Part shown: one piece after another, positions 1 through 5,910 of the stretch
Position numbering within the stretch: position 1 is the stretch's first letter
Layout of the letters: each line of letters begins with the position of its first letter
Assembly: GCA_946544695.1 (NCBI GenBank)
Contig: CAMNMO010000091.1
Location: 1-9,151 of the forward strand
Length of the DNA: 9,151 nucleotides
Source of the DNA: an uncultured Ruminococcus sp.
Lineage (GTDB): Bacteria > Bacillota > Clostridia > Oscillospirales > Ruminococcaceae
Direction: 5' to 3'
Program-made: the position numbers and the translations under genes
The notes under the pieces: generated by a model
What the model saw: the letters and a program-made list of their open reading frames with translations, nothing else
Database searches by the model: none
Told to the model about the DNA's origin: nothing

Positions 1-34
1 CCGCCCGCCCACAGGCAATTGTTGTTCTGACATA

Positions 35-427
35 TCATATAACACAGACCGCAGCCGCAGCCGAGCCTGCACCCGAAACATCGTTGTTATCCGCCTTAGA
101 GCCGCTGCCGGGCAGGATCCTGAAAACAAAAATGTAGACCCAGAAACATAAAAGCAGCACCGAAATGACGTTAGCCACAGCGCTGAGACCCTTAGTCAGC
201 GATTTTTTAACGATGAATCTGATCTTCTTGCCGTTTTTCTCACGGCTCAGTGCATTGAAAAAACTGAGGAACCAGTAAGAACCTATCCAGATAGGCGCAA
301 ACAGCAAAAATCCGAAAGTGTAAGTCAATTTATCCCTGTATGCCATAAAGGATACCACACCCGCCGCCAGACAAGCGGCAATGCAAACGGTATAGCAAAT
401 GAGAGCAAGAGATCTTCTGGCTTTCAT
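35..427 (-). CDS. Small membrane protein of unknown function, behind a T-box leader
   Basis: This 130-residue protein is not one I recognise. It shows three hydrophobic segments: about residues 8-28, 38-56 (FGFLLFAPIWIGSYWFLSFF) and 84-104 (NVISVLLLCFWVYIFVFRIL). A basic stretch lies between the second and third (REKNGKKIRFIVKKSLTKG), and a low-complexity Gly/Ser/Ala tail follows. It is probably an integral membrane protein with no catalytic motif visible. The ATG at 425-427 has a ribosome site (AGGGGGTG on the minus strand, about 435-442) at normal distance, so the start is firm. The gene begins 29 nt after the terminator of a T-box leader, so its transcription should respond to an uncharged tRNA. 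That would suggest an amino-acid-linked role such as transport, or simply that it is the first gene of an operon running off the left edge. No terminator is visible between its stop and the window edge. Confidence 0.8.
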   Translation of the reverse strand: MKARRSLALICYTVCIAACLAAGVVSFMAYRDKLTYTFGFLLFAPIWIGSYWFLSFFNALSREKNGKKIRFIVKKSLTKGLSAVANVISVLLLCFWVYIFVFRILPGSGSKADNNDVSGAGSAAAAVCVI

Positions 428-455
428 AGTATCAACACCCCCTAAAGAAACAAAT

Positions 456-488
456 AAAAAAGCCCGTGTAAGAATAATCTCACACGGG
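456..488 (-). terminator. Terminator half of the T-box switch
   Basis: On the minus strand CCCGTGTGAG (488-479) and CTTACACGGG (472-463) form a 10-bp stem with one G-U pair and a 6-nt loop, followed directly by GC and a run of six T (461-456). It lies between the T-box sequence and the membrane-protein gene and overlaps the antiterminator partner strand at 486-488. Confidence 0.92.
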
Positions 489-721
489 ACGTCAAAAACG
501 TGGTTCCACCCTGATTCGCACAGCGCAGTCGTGCCGCACCGTACCTCATTTCGCCTTTAACGCAGACCTGCGGCGTGTATTGAACGCACTCGGGGGCGGT
601 GTCCTCGCTGCCAATGCCTGCCGTAATTTCAGCACCATACGGCTCTCTGTAAAACACTATCATGCAGTGCGGCTTCCCCTTCAAAGTTTTAAGATATAAC
701 AGCCCAGCTATCACTGCGCCT
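456..721 (-). promoter_or_regulatory. T-box leader (tRNA-sensing transcription attenuator)
   Basis: Read on the minus strand, the leader ends with the classic T-box sequence AGGGTGGAACCACG (499-512). Its partner CGTCCC (486-491) follows, so GGG/CCC and ACG/CGT can form the bulged antiterminator that pairs with the NCCA end of an uncharged tRNA. The CCC is also the first part of the terminator arm, which gives the two exclusive states. Upstream, an AGAGAG sequence followed by a GCCGTA/TACGGC hairpin (643-638 with 625-620) matches the conserved Stem III region. The part before it, which should be Stem I, is short (about 70 nt). Its clearest helix is GCAGTG (717-712) with CACTGC (669-664). The specifier codon could not be assigned with confidence: GCC after a GAA and AUG in an internal loop are both conceivable. 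Confidence 0.92.
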
Positions 722-727
722 GTTATC

Positions 728-756
728 ATTCTAACACCGAAACCCCCTTTTGTCAA
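728..756 (-). promoter_or_regulatory. Sigma-A type promoter of the T-box transcript
   Basis: On the minus strand the -35 box is TTGACA (756-751) and the -10 box is TAGAAT (733-728), separated by exactly 17 bp. The start of transcription would fall near 721, just before the inferred Stem I. A-rich tracts lie upstream on this strand (about 782-797). The -35 box lies inside a CCCCCTT...AAGGGGG palindrome. Confidence 0.85.
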
Positions 757-761
757 GGGGG
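743..761. repeat. Small GC-clamped palindrome over the -35 box
   Basis: CCCCCTT (743-749), a 5-nt spacer and AAGGGGG (755-761) form a perfect 7-bp inverted repeat that includes most of the -35 box of the leftward promoter. On the plus strand it is followed by AATTTTT and so resembles a weak terminator, but no plus-strand gene ends here. It could be an operator, a relic of a short mobile palindrome, or coincidence. Confidence 0.45.
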
Positions 762-818
762 AATTTTTAGCGTGTCCGAAATTTTTTTGTTTTTTTGGTA
801 GAATAACTAAAAAACAAC

Positions 819-847
819 TTGACAATTTACGTGATTTGTTATACAAT
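819..847 (+). promoter_or_regulatory. Sigma-A type promoter of rny
   Basis: TTGACA at 819-824 and TACAAT at 842-847 are separated by exactly 17 bp, with an A-rich stretch just upstream (808-816). Transcription should begin near 854, giving rny a 5' untranslated region of about 180 nt. The promoter points away from the T-box promoter, with 62 bp between the two -35 boxes. Confidence 0.85.
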
Positions 848-947
848 AATATTATGCATTATATTTTTTTATCGGTCTGCCAAAGCATAAAAGCAGAGGC
901 GGCTTGCCATAAAATTAAATTTTGCTAATGTATCTTTACAATTTAAT

Positions 948-1004
948 ATCGGGCAGAGGTTTTCCCGATGAGCGCAGGGCGCTGCGAGCAGGGGAAAGGC
1001 TCTG
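948..1004 (+). promoter_or_regulatory. Long hairpin in the rny leader with an alternative fold
   Basis: Three stacked helices can form: CAGAG (954-958) with CTCTG (1000-1004), TTTTCCC (960-966) with GGGGAAA (991-997), and AGCGC (971-975) with GCGCT (979-983). The structure ends 10 nt before the AAGGAGG ribosome site. A competing local hairpin, ATCGGG (948-953) with CCCGAT (964-969), uses some of the same bases, so the two folds exclude each other. No known riboswitch consensus was recognised. A role in RNA stability or feedback on rny is inference. Confidence 0.55.
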
Positions 1005-1014
1005 TACTTTCAAG

Positions 1015-1021
1015 AAGGAGG
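1015..1021 (+). promoter_or_regulatory. Ribosome binding site fixing the rny start
   Basis: AAGGAGG at 1015-1021 lies 11 nt before ATG 1033. It selects this start over the in-frame ATG at 922, which would add 37 unlikely residues encoded by the leader hairpin. Confidence 0.85.
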
Positions 1022-1032
1022 AATGCTATACA

Positions 1033-2598
1033 ATGGGTATTGGATTAACGATAGGTCTTTGTGTAGCGGCTCTTGTTCTTGGCGCAGCCATCAGCGGCTA
1101 TATTTGTTTTAAGAAGGGAATCGACTATCGTAAGGAGACTGCCGAAGCAGCCATAGGCTCGGCAGAGGCAGAAGCTGAAAAGATAGTGGAGGAAGCGAAG
1201 AAAAACGCTGAAACTCTTAAAAAGTCTGCATTGGTGGAGGCAAAGGACGAAATACATAAGTCCCGCCAGGAAACCGAAAAAGAGCTGAAGGAAAGAAGAA
1301 GTGAAGTATCCCGACAGGAAAGAAGGATCCAGCAGAAGGAAGAAAGCATCGACAGGAAGCTGGATAATCTGGAGAAGAAGGAAGAAACGCTTCAGAAGAA
1401 GCTGAAGTCCGCCGACGAAAAGGTGGCTGAAGCTGAACGCATCAAGCATTCGCAGCTGGATATGCTGGAGAAGATCTCAGGACTGACGGTCGAGCAGGCA
1501 AAGGAATACCTGCTGAGCCAGCTGGAAGGCGATCTGGTACACGAGAAGGCAGTAAAGATAGCCAACTACGAAGCACAGATCAAGGACGAATGCGACGCCA
1601 AAGCAAGGCAGTATATCTCACTGGCTATCGCCAGATGTGCAGCAGATCAGGTTTCTGAGACAGCCGTTTCTGTTGTGGCACTGCCCAACGATGAGATGAA
1701 GGGTAGGATAATCGGCAGAGAAGGACGCAATATCCGCACCATCGAAACTCTGACAGGCGTAGACCTGATAATCGACGATACTCCCGAGGCTATCACCATT
1801 TCCTGCTTCGATCAGGTAAGGCGTGAGGTCGCAAGGATAGCGCTTGAAAAGCTTATCCAGGACGGCAGGATTCACCCCACCCGCATCGAGGAGATGGTAG
1901 AGAAAGCCAAGCGTGAGGTTGAGCTGAAGATCAAGCAGGAAGGTGAAAGAGCAGTACTTGAGACCAACGTACACGGTCTTAATCACGAGCTCATCAAGCT
2001 GCTGGGTCGACTCAGGTTCCGTACCAGCTACCGCCAGAACGTGCTGAATCATTCTATCGAGGTCGCACACCTGGCAGGCATGATGGCATCAGAACTTGGC
2101 GTAGATGCTAATCTTGCGAGAAGAGCAGGACTGCTCCATGATATAGGTAAGGCGCTCAGCTACGAGATCGAAGGATCACACGTACAGATAGGCGTCGATG
2201 TATGTAAGAAGTACAAGGAAAGTCCCGACGTTATCCACGCTATCGAAGCACATCACGGTGACGTTGAGACAAGAACTGTCGTTGCAGCACTGGTTCAGGC
2301 AGCAGATGCCATATCTGCCGCAAGACCTGGCGCAAGAAGTGAGAATTATGAGAACTATATCAAGAGACTTCAGAAGCTCGAAGAGATCTGCACATCTTAT
2401 GACGGCGTAGAGAAATCATTCGCTATCCAGGCAGGTCGTGAGGTAAGGATAATGATACAGCCCGAAAAGATCAATGACGAAAAGATGGTATTGGTCGCAA
2501 GGGAGATCGCAAAGAGGATAGAGACAGAAATGGACTATCCGGGACAGATCAAGGTAAACCTTATCAGAGAGAGCCGAGTAGTGGAGTATGCCAAGTAA
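1033..2598 (+). CDS. rny: Ribonuclease Y
   Basis: RNase Y is the membrane-anchored endoribonuclease that starts bulk mRNA decay and processing in many Firmicutes. The 521-residue product matches the family length (about 520). An N-terminal membrane anchor covers residues 1-26. A long charged coiled coil rich in E and K follows (about 30-190). A KH RNA-binding domain has the loop GRIIGREGRN at 224-233. An HD-type metal-dependent nuclease domain has N-H-S at H340 and the LLHDIGKA motif with H369 and D370, at almost the same positions as the catalytic pair of the B. subtilis enzyme. No lesion is visible. The gene has its own consensus promoter, a structured leader and its own terminator, so it appears monocistronic. 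Confidence 0.97.
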   Translation: MGIGLTIGLCVAALVLGAAISGYICFKKGIDYRKETAEAAIGSAEAEAEKIVEEAKKNAETLKKSALVEAKDEIHKSRQETEKELKERRSEVSRQERRIQQKEESIDRKLDNLEKKEETLQKKLKSADEKVAEAERIKHSQLDMLEKISGLTVEQAKEYLLSQLEGDLVHEKAVKIANYEAQIKDECDAKARQYISLAIARCAADQVSETAVSVVALPNDEMKGRIIGREGRNIRTIETLTGVDLIIDDTPEAITISCFDQVRREVARIALEKLIQDGRIHPTRIEEMVEKAKREVELKIKQEGERAVLETNVHGLNHELIKLLGRLRFRTSYRQNVLNHSIEVAHLAGMMASELGVDANLARRAGLLHDIGKALSYEIEGSHVQIGVDVCKKYKESPDVIHAIEAHHGDVETRTVVAALVQAADAISAARPGARSENYENYIKRLQKLEEICTSYDGVEKSFAIQAGREVRIMIQPEKINDEKMVLVAREIAKRIETEMDYPGQIKVNLIRESRVVEYAK

Positions 2599-2610
2599 GG
2601 CTTGACAGCG

Positions 2611-2640
2611 GCGGACAGGGCAATACCTGTCCGCTTTTTT
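2611..2640 (+). terminator. Intrinsic terminator of rny
   Basis: GCGGACAGG (2611-2619) and CCTGTCCGC (2626-2634) form a perfect 9-bp stem with a 6-nt loop, followed at once by six T. It begins 12 nt after the rny stop codon. Confidence 0.95.
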
Positions 2641-2645
2641 ATTAG

Positions 2646-2677
2646 AAAAAAACTGCGCACCGCTTTGCAGTGCACAG
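2646..2677 (-). terminator. Minus-strand terminator with no annotated minus-strand gene before it
   Basis: On the minus strand CTGTGCACTGC (2677-2667) and GCGGTGCGCAG (2663-2653) form an unbroken 11-bp stem, counting two G-U pairs, with an AAA loop and then seven T (2652-2646). On the plus strand the same two positions become A-C mismatches and no T-run follows, so the signal is strand-specific. It would stop leftward transcription from the 2690-2940 region before it enters rny. Confidence 0.7.
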
Positions 2678-2694
2678 AAGTTATAAACTATATG

Positions 2695-2796
2695 TATAGT
2701 AAACGACATATAAATTTTCACTTAGACCGAGCGCAAAGCCTGTGGTTTTTGGCTTTGTGGTCGGGATAAGTCAGAAAATTTATGACGTTTAATATA
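2695..2796. repeat. 102-bp palindromic element, family 1 copy 1
   Basis: The element starts TATAGTAAACG and ends CGTTTAATATA (10 of 11 bases inverted-repeat matched). Its arms pair along much of its length: ATAAATTTTC with GAAAATTTAT, ACTTA (2720-2724) with TAAGT (2767-2771), GACC (2725-2728) with GGTC (2759-2762), and CAAAGCC (2734-2740) with GGCTTTG (2751-2757). A second copy of exactly the same length lies at 4585-4686. TA at both ends would suit insertion into a TA dinucleotide, as in IS630/Tc1-type MITEs, but no transposase is present. Confidence 0.8.
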
Positions 2797-2800
2797 ATTA

Positions 2801-2906
2801 TGGCTATCCCGCCGCAGCACCATACCAAACAGCCTTTCGGCGGGCGTAACAATGATCTTATCTTGTTACATAGGTGTATAGAAATGGTGTACCTGAGGTA
2901 TGACCA
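2801..2906. mobile_element. MITE-like element, family 2 copy A (106 bp)
   Basis: The left end TGGCTATCCC and the right end GGTATGACCA form an imperfect terminal inverted repeat of about 22 bp (14 of 22 matched, strongest at the tips and at the inner CACCA). The first 53 bp align with the first 54 bp of copy B (5911-5964), including the block AAACAGCCT..CGGCGGGC. The last 45 bp or so align with the right end of copy B, including CTTGTTA and TGGTGT. An internal CCCGCCG/CGGCGGG pairing (2808-2814 with 2838-2844) is specific to this copy. It begins 4 bp after family 1 copy 1 and ends 40 bp before the wzy-like start codon. No clear target duplication is seen. Confidence 0.7.
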
Positions 2907-2946
2907 TTTACGGGATTAAAAGGGAATTTGATTCGGAGGCTTTATA

Positions 2947-4521
2947 ATGGCTAAAAAAGAAAAAAAGACAGATACGCCGAATCAGGGGCATAAGCACCTG
3001 TTCGGCACCACCGAGAAATCGGATTTTATATTGAATATGGACTTTGACGGCGCCCAGAAAATGTGCAGCCGTTTCTGCATGCTGGCGATCATCATCGCAA
3101 CAGCTGTGCTCATACCCTCATACTACACACGCTCCGTCGTGATGTATTACGAGGACGTCGCACCCCATTACCTCAGCGAGAATTTCATATTCTATTCCGC
3201 TGCAATGGTCATGCTGGCAGGCGGCGTGGGATACCTGGTGTTCAACGTGGCAAGGCAGAAAGGCCTCGTGGATATAAAAGGCAATAAGCTGCTGGCACTG
3301 CCGATAGTGTGCATGGTCTGCACACTCATCTCAGTGGTCGCTGCAATATCCCCCGAAAGAAAACATGATGCGTTCTTCGGTTACGTCAGCAGACACGACG
3401 GCTTCCTTATGACCTTCGGCTGCTTCGGTCTTTTCGCAGTGGCTGCCGCTCTCAGCGACGGCGAACGCAAGAAAAAACTGGCTGACTTCATCGTCGGCGT
3501 GGGTCTGTTCCAGTCCCTCGTCGGTATCCTCGAAGTCGTACCCGCCACATCGGGCTTGTTCCGCAATTACTTCGACAGACTCTTTATCAGAAGAGATACC
3601 GTCCCCGATACCGCCGCAGGCGAATTCTTCGTCTCCACCGACGAGGATCCCCTCAACGCAGGTATCTATATCCACGAAAAAGCAGCCAGCGGCTTCCTTA
3701 CTTCCCCCCACGCACTGGCAGCACTCCTGACCATCGCATTTGCGATAGCACTGGGCGGCATCGCCTTCGACAGCAGCAAAAAAAGACGCATCTTCTACTG
3801 CATCGCCGCTCCCGTCATGGCTGCGGCCGCATGTCTCACTAAGGTCTGGGCAGGCGTCCTCTGCATAGCTGCGGCTGCACTGTTCGTCACCGTTTTCGCC
3901 ATCGTCAAGGCTGCAAAGGGCAGCAAGGGCGCACTGGCAGTGCTGATACCCGTTGCTTGCTCGGGCATCGCAGCAGGCGCACTGTTCGGTACAGGTGCTT
4001 CAAAGTTCATGGACGAAGCCGTCATCTTCACCGACAGCTACGTTGTCCGCAGCACAAGTCTCGACCAGCGATATGACTACATCATGGGTCTGACCGATAA
4101 GGATACCGACGACAGGAACATCTATGATTACCTGTTCGGTGACGGCGAGAACATCATCGCAGCTAACCCCGTATTAGGCGTCGGCCCCGATGTCTGCATC
4201 TACTGCACCAACGATTACAAGCTCTCCACCGACCGTATGTATAACGAGTACATCGACTTCATGGCTCAGAAGGGCATTCTCAATATGGCGCTGTTCGGAG
4301 CTTTCCTGCTCATCACCGTCATCAAGGGCTTCAAGCTGCTGGCAGGCTTTGTCGGCGGCAAGGGCGACTGGGTGTCTGCCGCAGCACTGGCAGCAGTGCT
4401 GGCATTCATGGTGCAGGCGTGGTTCAATACCAGCTGGTTCAGTGCCTCCTACCTGTTCTTCATCGCAGCAGGTCTCTGCTGGGACGTTTCCGTCAGGGAA
4501 GAAAGCAAAAAGCCCGCCTGA
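2947..4521 (+). CDS. O-antigen ligase / Wzy polymerase-like membrane protein
   Basis: This 524-residue polytopic protein has about ten hydrophobic segments, including 42-58, 80-100, 115-134, 153-170, 182-200, 256-274, 282-300, 303-321, 328-347, 444-464 and 476-513. Two features fit the O-antigen ligase/polymerase (Wzy_C) superfamily: a GYVSRHDGFLMT stretch at 145-156, and a long C-terminal external loop (about 350-443) with NPVLGVGPD at 407-415 and DRMYNEYIDFMAQKGI at 429-444. The usual His of the HNEY motif is Tyr here. Such proteins polymerise or transfer surface glycans on lipid carriers. The acceptor is unknown, and no glycosyltransferases are nearby. ATG 2947 follows GGAGG (2935-2939) by 7 nt. 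The gene is flanked by terminators on both sides, so it is probably transcribed alone. Its promoter was not identified and may lie inside the adjoining MITE. Confidence 0.82.
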   Translation: MAKKEKKTDTPNQGHKHLFGTTEKSDFILNMDFDGAQKMCSRFCMLAIIIATAVLIPSYYTRSVVMYYEDVAPHYLSENFIFYSAAMVMLAGGVGYLVFNVARQKGLVDIKGNKLLALPIVCMVCTLISVVAAISPERKHDAFFGYVSRHDGFLMTFGCFGLFAVAAALSDGERKKKLADFIVGVGLFQSLVGILEVVPATSGLFRNYFDRLFIRRDTVPDTAAGEFFVSTDEDPLNAGIYIHEKAASGFLTSPHALAALLTIAFAIALGGIAFDSSKKRRIFYCIAAPVMAAAACLTKVWAGVLCIAAAALFVTVFAIVKAAKGSKGALAVLIPVACSGIAAGALFGTGASKFMDEAVIFTDSYVVRSTSLDQRYDYIMGLTDKDTDDRNIYDYLFGDGENIIAANPVLGVGPDVCIYCTNDYKLSTDRMYNEYIDFMAQKGILNMALFGAFLLITVIKGFKLLAGFVGGKGDWVSAAALAAVLAFMVQAWFNTSWFSASYLFFIAAGLCWDVSVREESKKPA

Positions 4522-4537
4522 TATCATACCAAACAGC

Positions 4538-4574
4538 AAAGCCTTTCCCCGCACTCAGCGGAGAAAGGCTTTTT
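4538..4574 (+). terminator. Intrinsic terminator after the wzy-like gene
   Basis: AAAGCCTTTC plus CCGC on the left pair with GCGG plus GAAAGGCTTT on the right, with a single C/A mismatch and a 5-nt loop, followed by a short T-run (about 4570-4574). It lies 16 nt after the stop. On the minus strand the hairpin persists but only three T follow it, so it is a poor terminator for the converging gene. Confidence 0.85.
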
Positions 4575-4584
4575 CTCATGCTTT

Positions 4585-4686
4585 TATAGTAAACGACATT
4601 AGATTTTCGACATAAACTGCTTACAGCTGCCGTCGTCTTGGCTGCTGTGAGCAGGATATGTCAGAAAATCTTTGTCGTTTAATATA
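4585..4686. repeat. 102-bp palindromic element, family 1 copy 2, overlapping a gene end
   Basis: This copy has the same termini as copy 1 (TATAGTAAACGACAT at the left, CGTTTAATATA at the right) and the same length. Arms: AAACGACA with TGTCGTTT, AGATTTTC with GAAAATCT, ACATA (4610-4614) with TATGT (4657-4661), GCTTACAGC (4619-4627) with GCTGTGAGC (4644-4652), and GCC (4629-4631) with GGC (4640-4642). The interior differs from copy 1 while pairing is kept. It contains the last 21 sense codons and the stop codon of the leftward gene that ends at 4621. Confidence 0.82.
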
Positions 4687-5763
4687 TTTGTCGTCCTTCA
4701 CTTTCAGCTTGCCGTTATCGTCCAGCCACTGCCCCTTGTAGTCATGTCTCGTGCTGCAAGTGAAGCACAGGTCTATTATTATCTTGTCATTTACCGTGTC
4801 AATGTGGAAGTACAGCGGCTCACCGTCCTCAGCCTTTTCCTCCAGCTCGTAATAGTAGTCCGTGCCGTTGCTGCTCGGAAAATAGTAAGTTGCATTCGGC
4901 TCCCCGAACTTTTCCTTCAGTCCCATCAGCGAACGCTCTGTCTCCAGCACCTTCAGCATCTCATCAAAACTGCGCTTCCCCGTATCGTTATATATCACAG
5001 GGAAACCGTCTATTATGCGGCACTCAGCCGACGGGTCCTCAGCGCTCGTGCGGCAGTATACCATAGCGTCCTCATCTATGTTGTCCCTCGCCGCCATTCT
5101 TTCGGCACGGGCTATCGAGCTCTCCACAGTAAACTTTGTTATGCCCACATTCTCGGGCTCGTTCTCATTTACAAACATCGCCTCTATGATGACATAATAC
5201 GTCTCGCCGTCCTTCCTGACGACTCCGCTTCCGAAGAATTTCTTCGTCTCTTTTCCGTCATCATATCTGCCGTCCATCGCAGGGCTTTCAAAATCAAATT
5301 CTCCCTCAGCCAGTCCCCCGGGGTACTCCGCCAGGAAACTGTCTAACTGCCTGCTGAGTTCAGCCTTGTCTGCCGTCTCGGGGAAATAGCTTATCAGCCT
5401 TTCCTTGTCTCCTGCATCAGCCGCCTCGAACATCGGTCCCAGACATTCCTCCTGTGCCTGTCTTTCGTAGGTGCGCTCGTTCTTCCACTTTTCCACGAAG
5501 CTGTCATACCTGCTTATCCTTATGTCTCTGGCAACATTGGCTATCGCCCCCGTCACCGCCAGACCAGATAATATGCTGACAGGCACGAAGAATATCACCA
5601 GTCCTATCACCAGTCCCGCAAATCTCTGCTTCTGACCGTTCTTCTTCCGCTTTCTCATTCTCACCAGCGAAACAATGGTCACTATGGCGCCCACCAGTCC
5701 TATGGCAGCAAGTATCGCCAGTATGAACAGTATAAATAAAATAAACATTGATGCAAAAGCCAT
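4621..5763 (-). CDS. Two-TM protein with DUF5104-like extracytoplasmic region
   Basis: The protein has 380 residues. Two hydrophobic helices (about 4-34 and 48-78) flank a short basic loop (RMRKRKKNGQKQR), which puts the loop in the cytoplasm and the remainder outside. Residues about 108-225 (PMFEAADAGDKERLISYF, then GEFDFESPAMDGRYDDG and a YYVIIEAMFVN strand) resemble DUF5104 domains. Residues about 245-345 include a GLKEKFGEPNATYYF stretch like those of SmpA/BLIP-type folds. Both assignments are from memory and tentative, and no catalytic motif is seen. ATG 5761-5763 follows AAGGAG (5771-5776) by 7 nt. The last 21 residues (360-380, basic and Q/R-rich) are encoded by a repeated palindromic element, so the natural C-terminus has probably been replaced. 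It may be transcribed alone, since 382 bp separate it from the gene upstream. Confidence 0.8.
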   Translation of the reverse strand: MAFASMFILFILFILAILAAIGLVGAIVTIVSLVRMRKRKKNGQKQRFAGLVIGLVIFFVPVSILSGLAVTGAIANVARDIRISRYDSFVEKWKNERTYERQAQEECLGPMFEAADAGDKERLISYFPETADKAELSRQLDSFLAEYPGGLAEGEFDFESPAMDGRYDDGKETKKFFGSGVVRKDGETYYVIIEAMFVNENEPENVGITKFTVESSIARAERMAARDNIDEDAMVYCRTSAEDPSAECRIIDGFPVIYNDTGKRSFDEMLKVLETERSLMGLKEKFGEPNATYYFPSSNGTDYYYELEEKAEDGEPLYFHIDTVNDKIIIDLCFTCSTRHDYKGQWLDDNGKLKVKDDKYIKRQRFSDISCSQQPRRRQL

Positions 5764-5898
5764 TTTCTGTCTCCTTTAAAACCGTCCTCTTTCTCTTTTT
5801 TTATGATATCGCCGTCCGTTCGCACGGAAGATTCCCCTGCCGACCGTTTCATTTTCCGTTATAACATCACCAATTGCGTCATATCAGCACCACTGCCA

Positions 5899-5909
5899 CA
5901 TTCTGCAAT
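5899..5909. repeat. Left copy of an 11-bp direct repeat flanking MITE copy B
   Basis: CATTCTGCAAT here is repeated at 6070-6080, immediately outside the terminal inverted repeats of the 5911-6069 element (one extra A at 5910). The shared stretch including the TIR tip is CCACATTCTGCAAT. It is best read as a target-site duplication. Confidence 0.6.
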
Positions 5910-5910
5910 A

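Noticed and set aside
442..928. Open frames on both strands across the leader region (442-846 minus, 662-928 plus)
   Set aside because: They cover the T-box, the terminator and both promoters, have no proper ribosome sites and no protein-like composition; the non-coding RNA explains the region.
922..1032. In-frame ATG 922 as the RNase Y start
   Set aside because: No ribosome site precedes it, the added residues are encoded by the leader hairpin, and the ATG at 1033 gives the normal family N-terminus and length.
2416..2721. Leftward open frame across the end of rny
   Set aside because: It runs through the rny coding end and its terminator, has no ribosome site and looks like an antisense shadow.
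4525..4537. CATACCAAACAGC identical to 13 nt in MITE copy A (2821-2833)
   Set aside because: The match stops on both sides and the rest of this segment is the wzy terminator; a remnant is possible but 13 nt alone is too little.
4190..4615. Plus-strand open frame over the end of the wzy-like gene and its terminator
   Set aside because: It is out of frame with a well-supported gene, rich in Ser/Cys/Arg from frame shift, and crosses a terminator; likewise other antisense frames inside 5000-8900.
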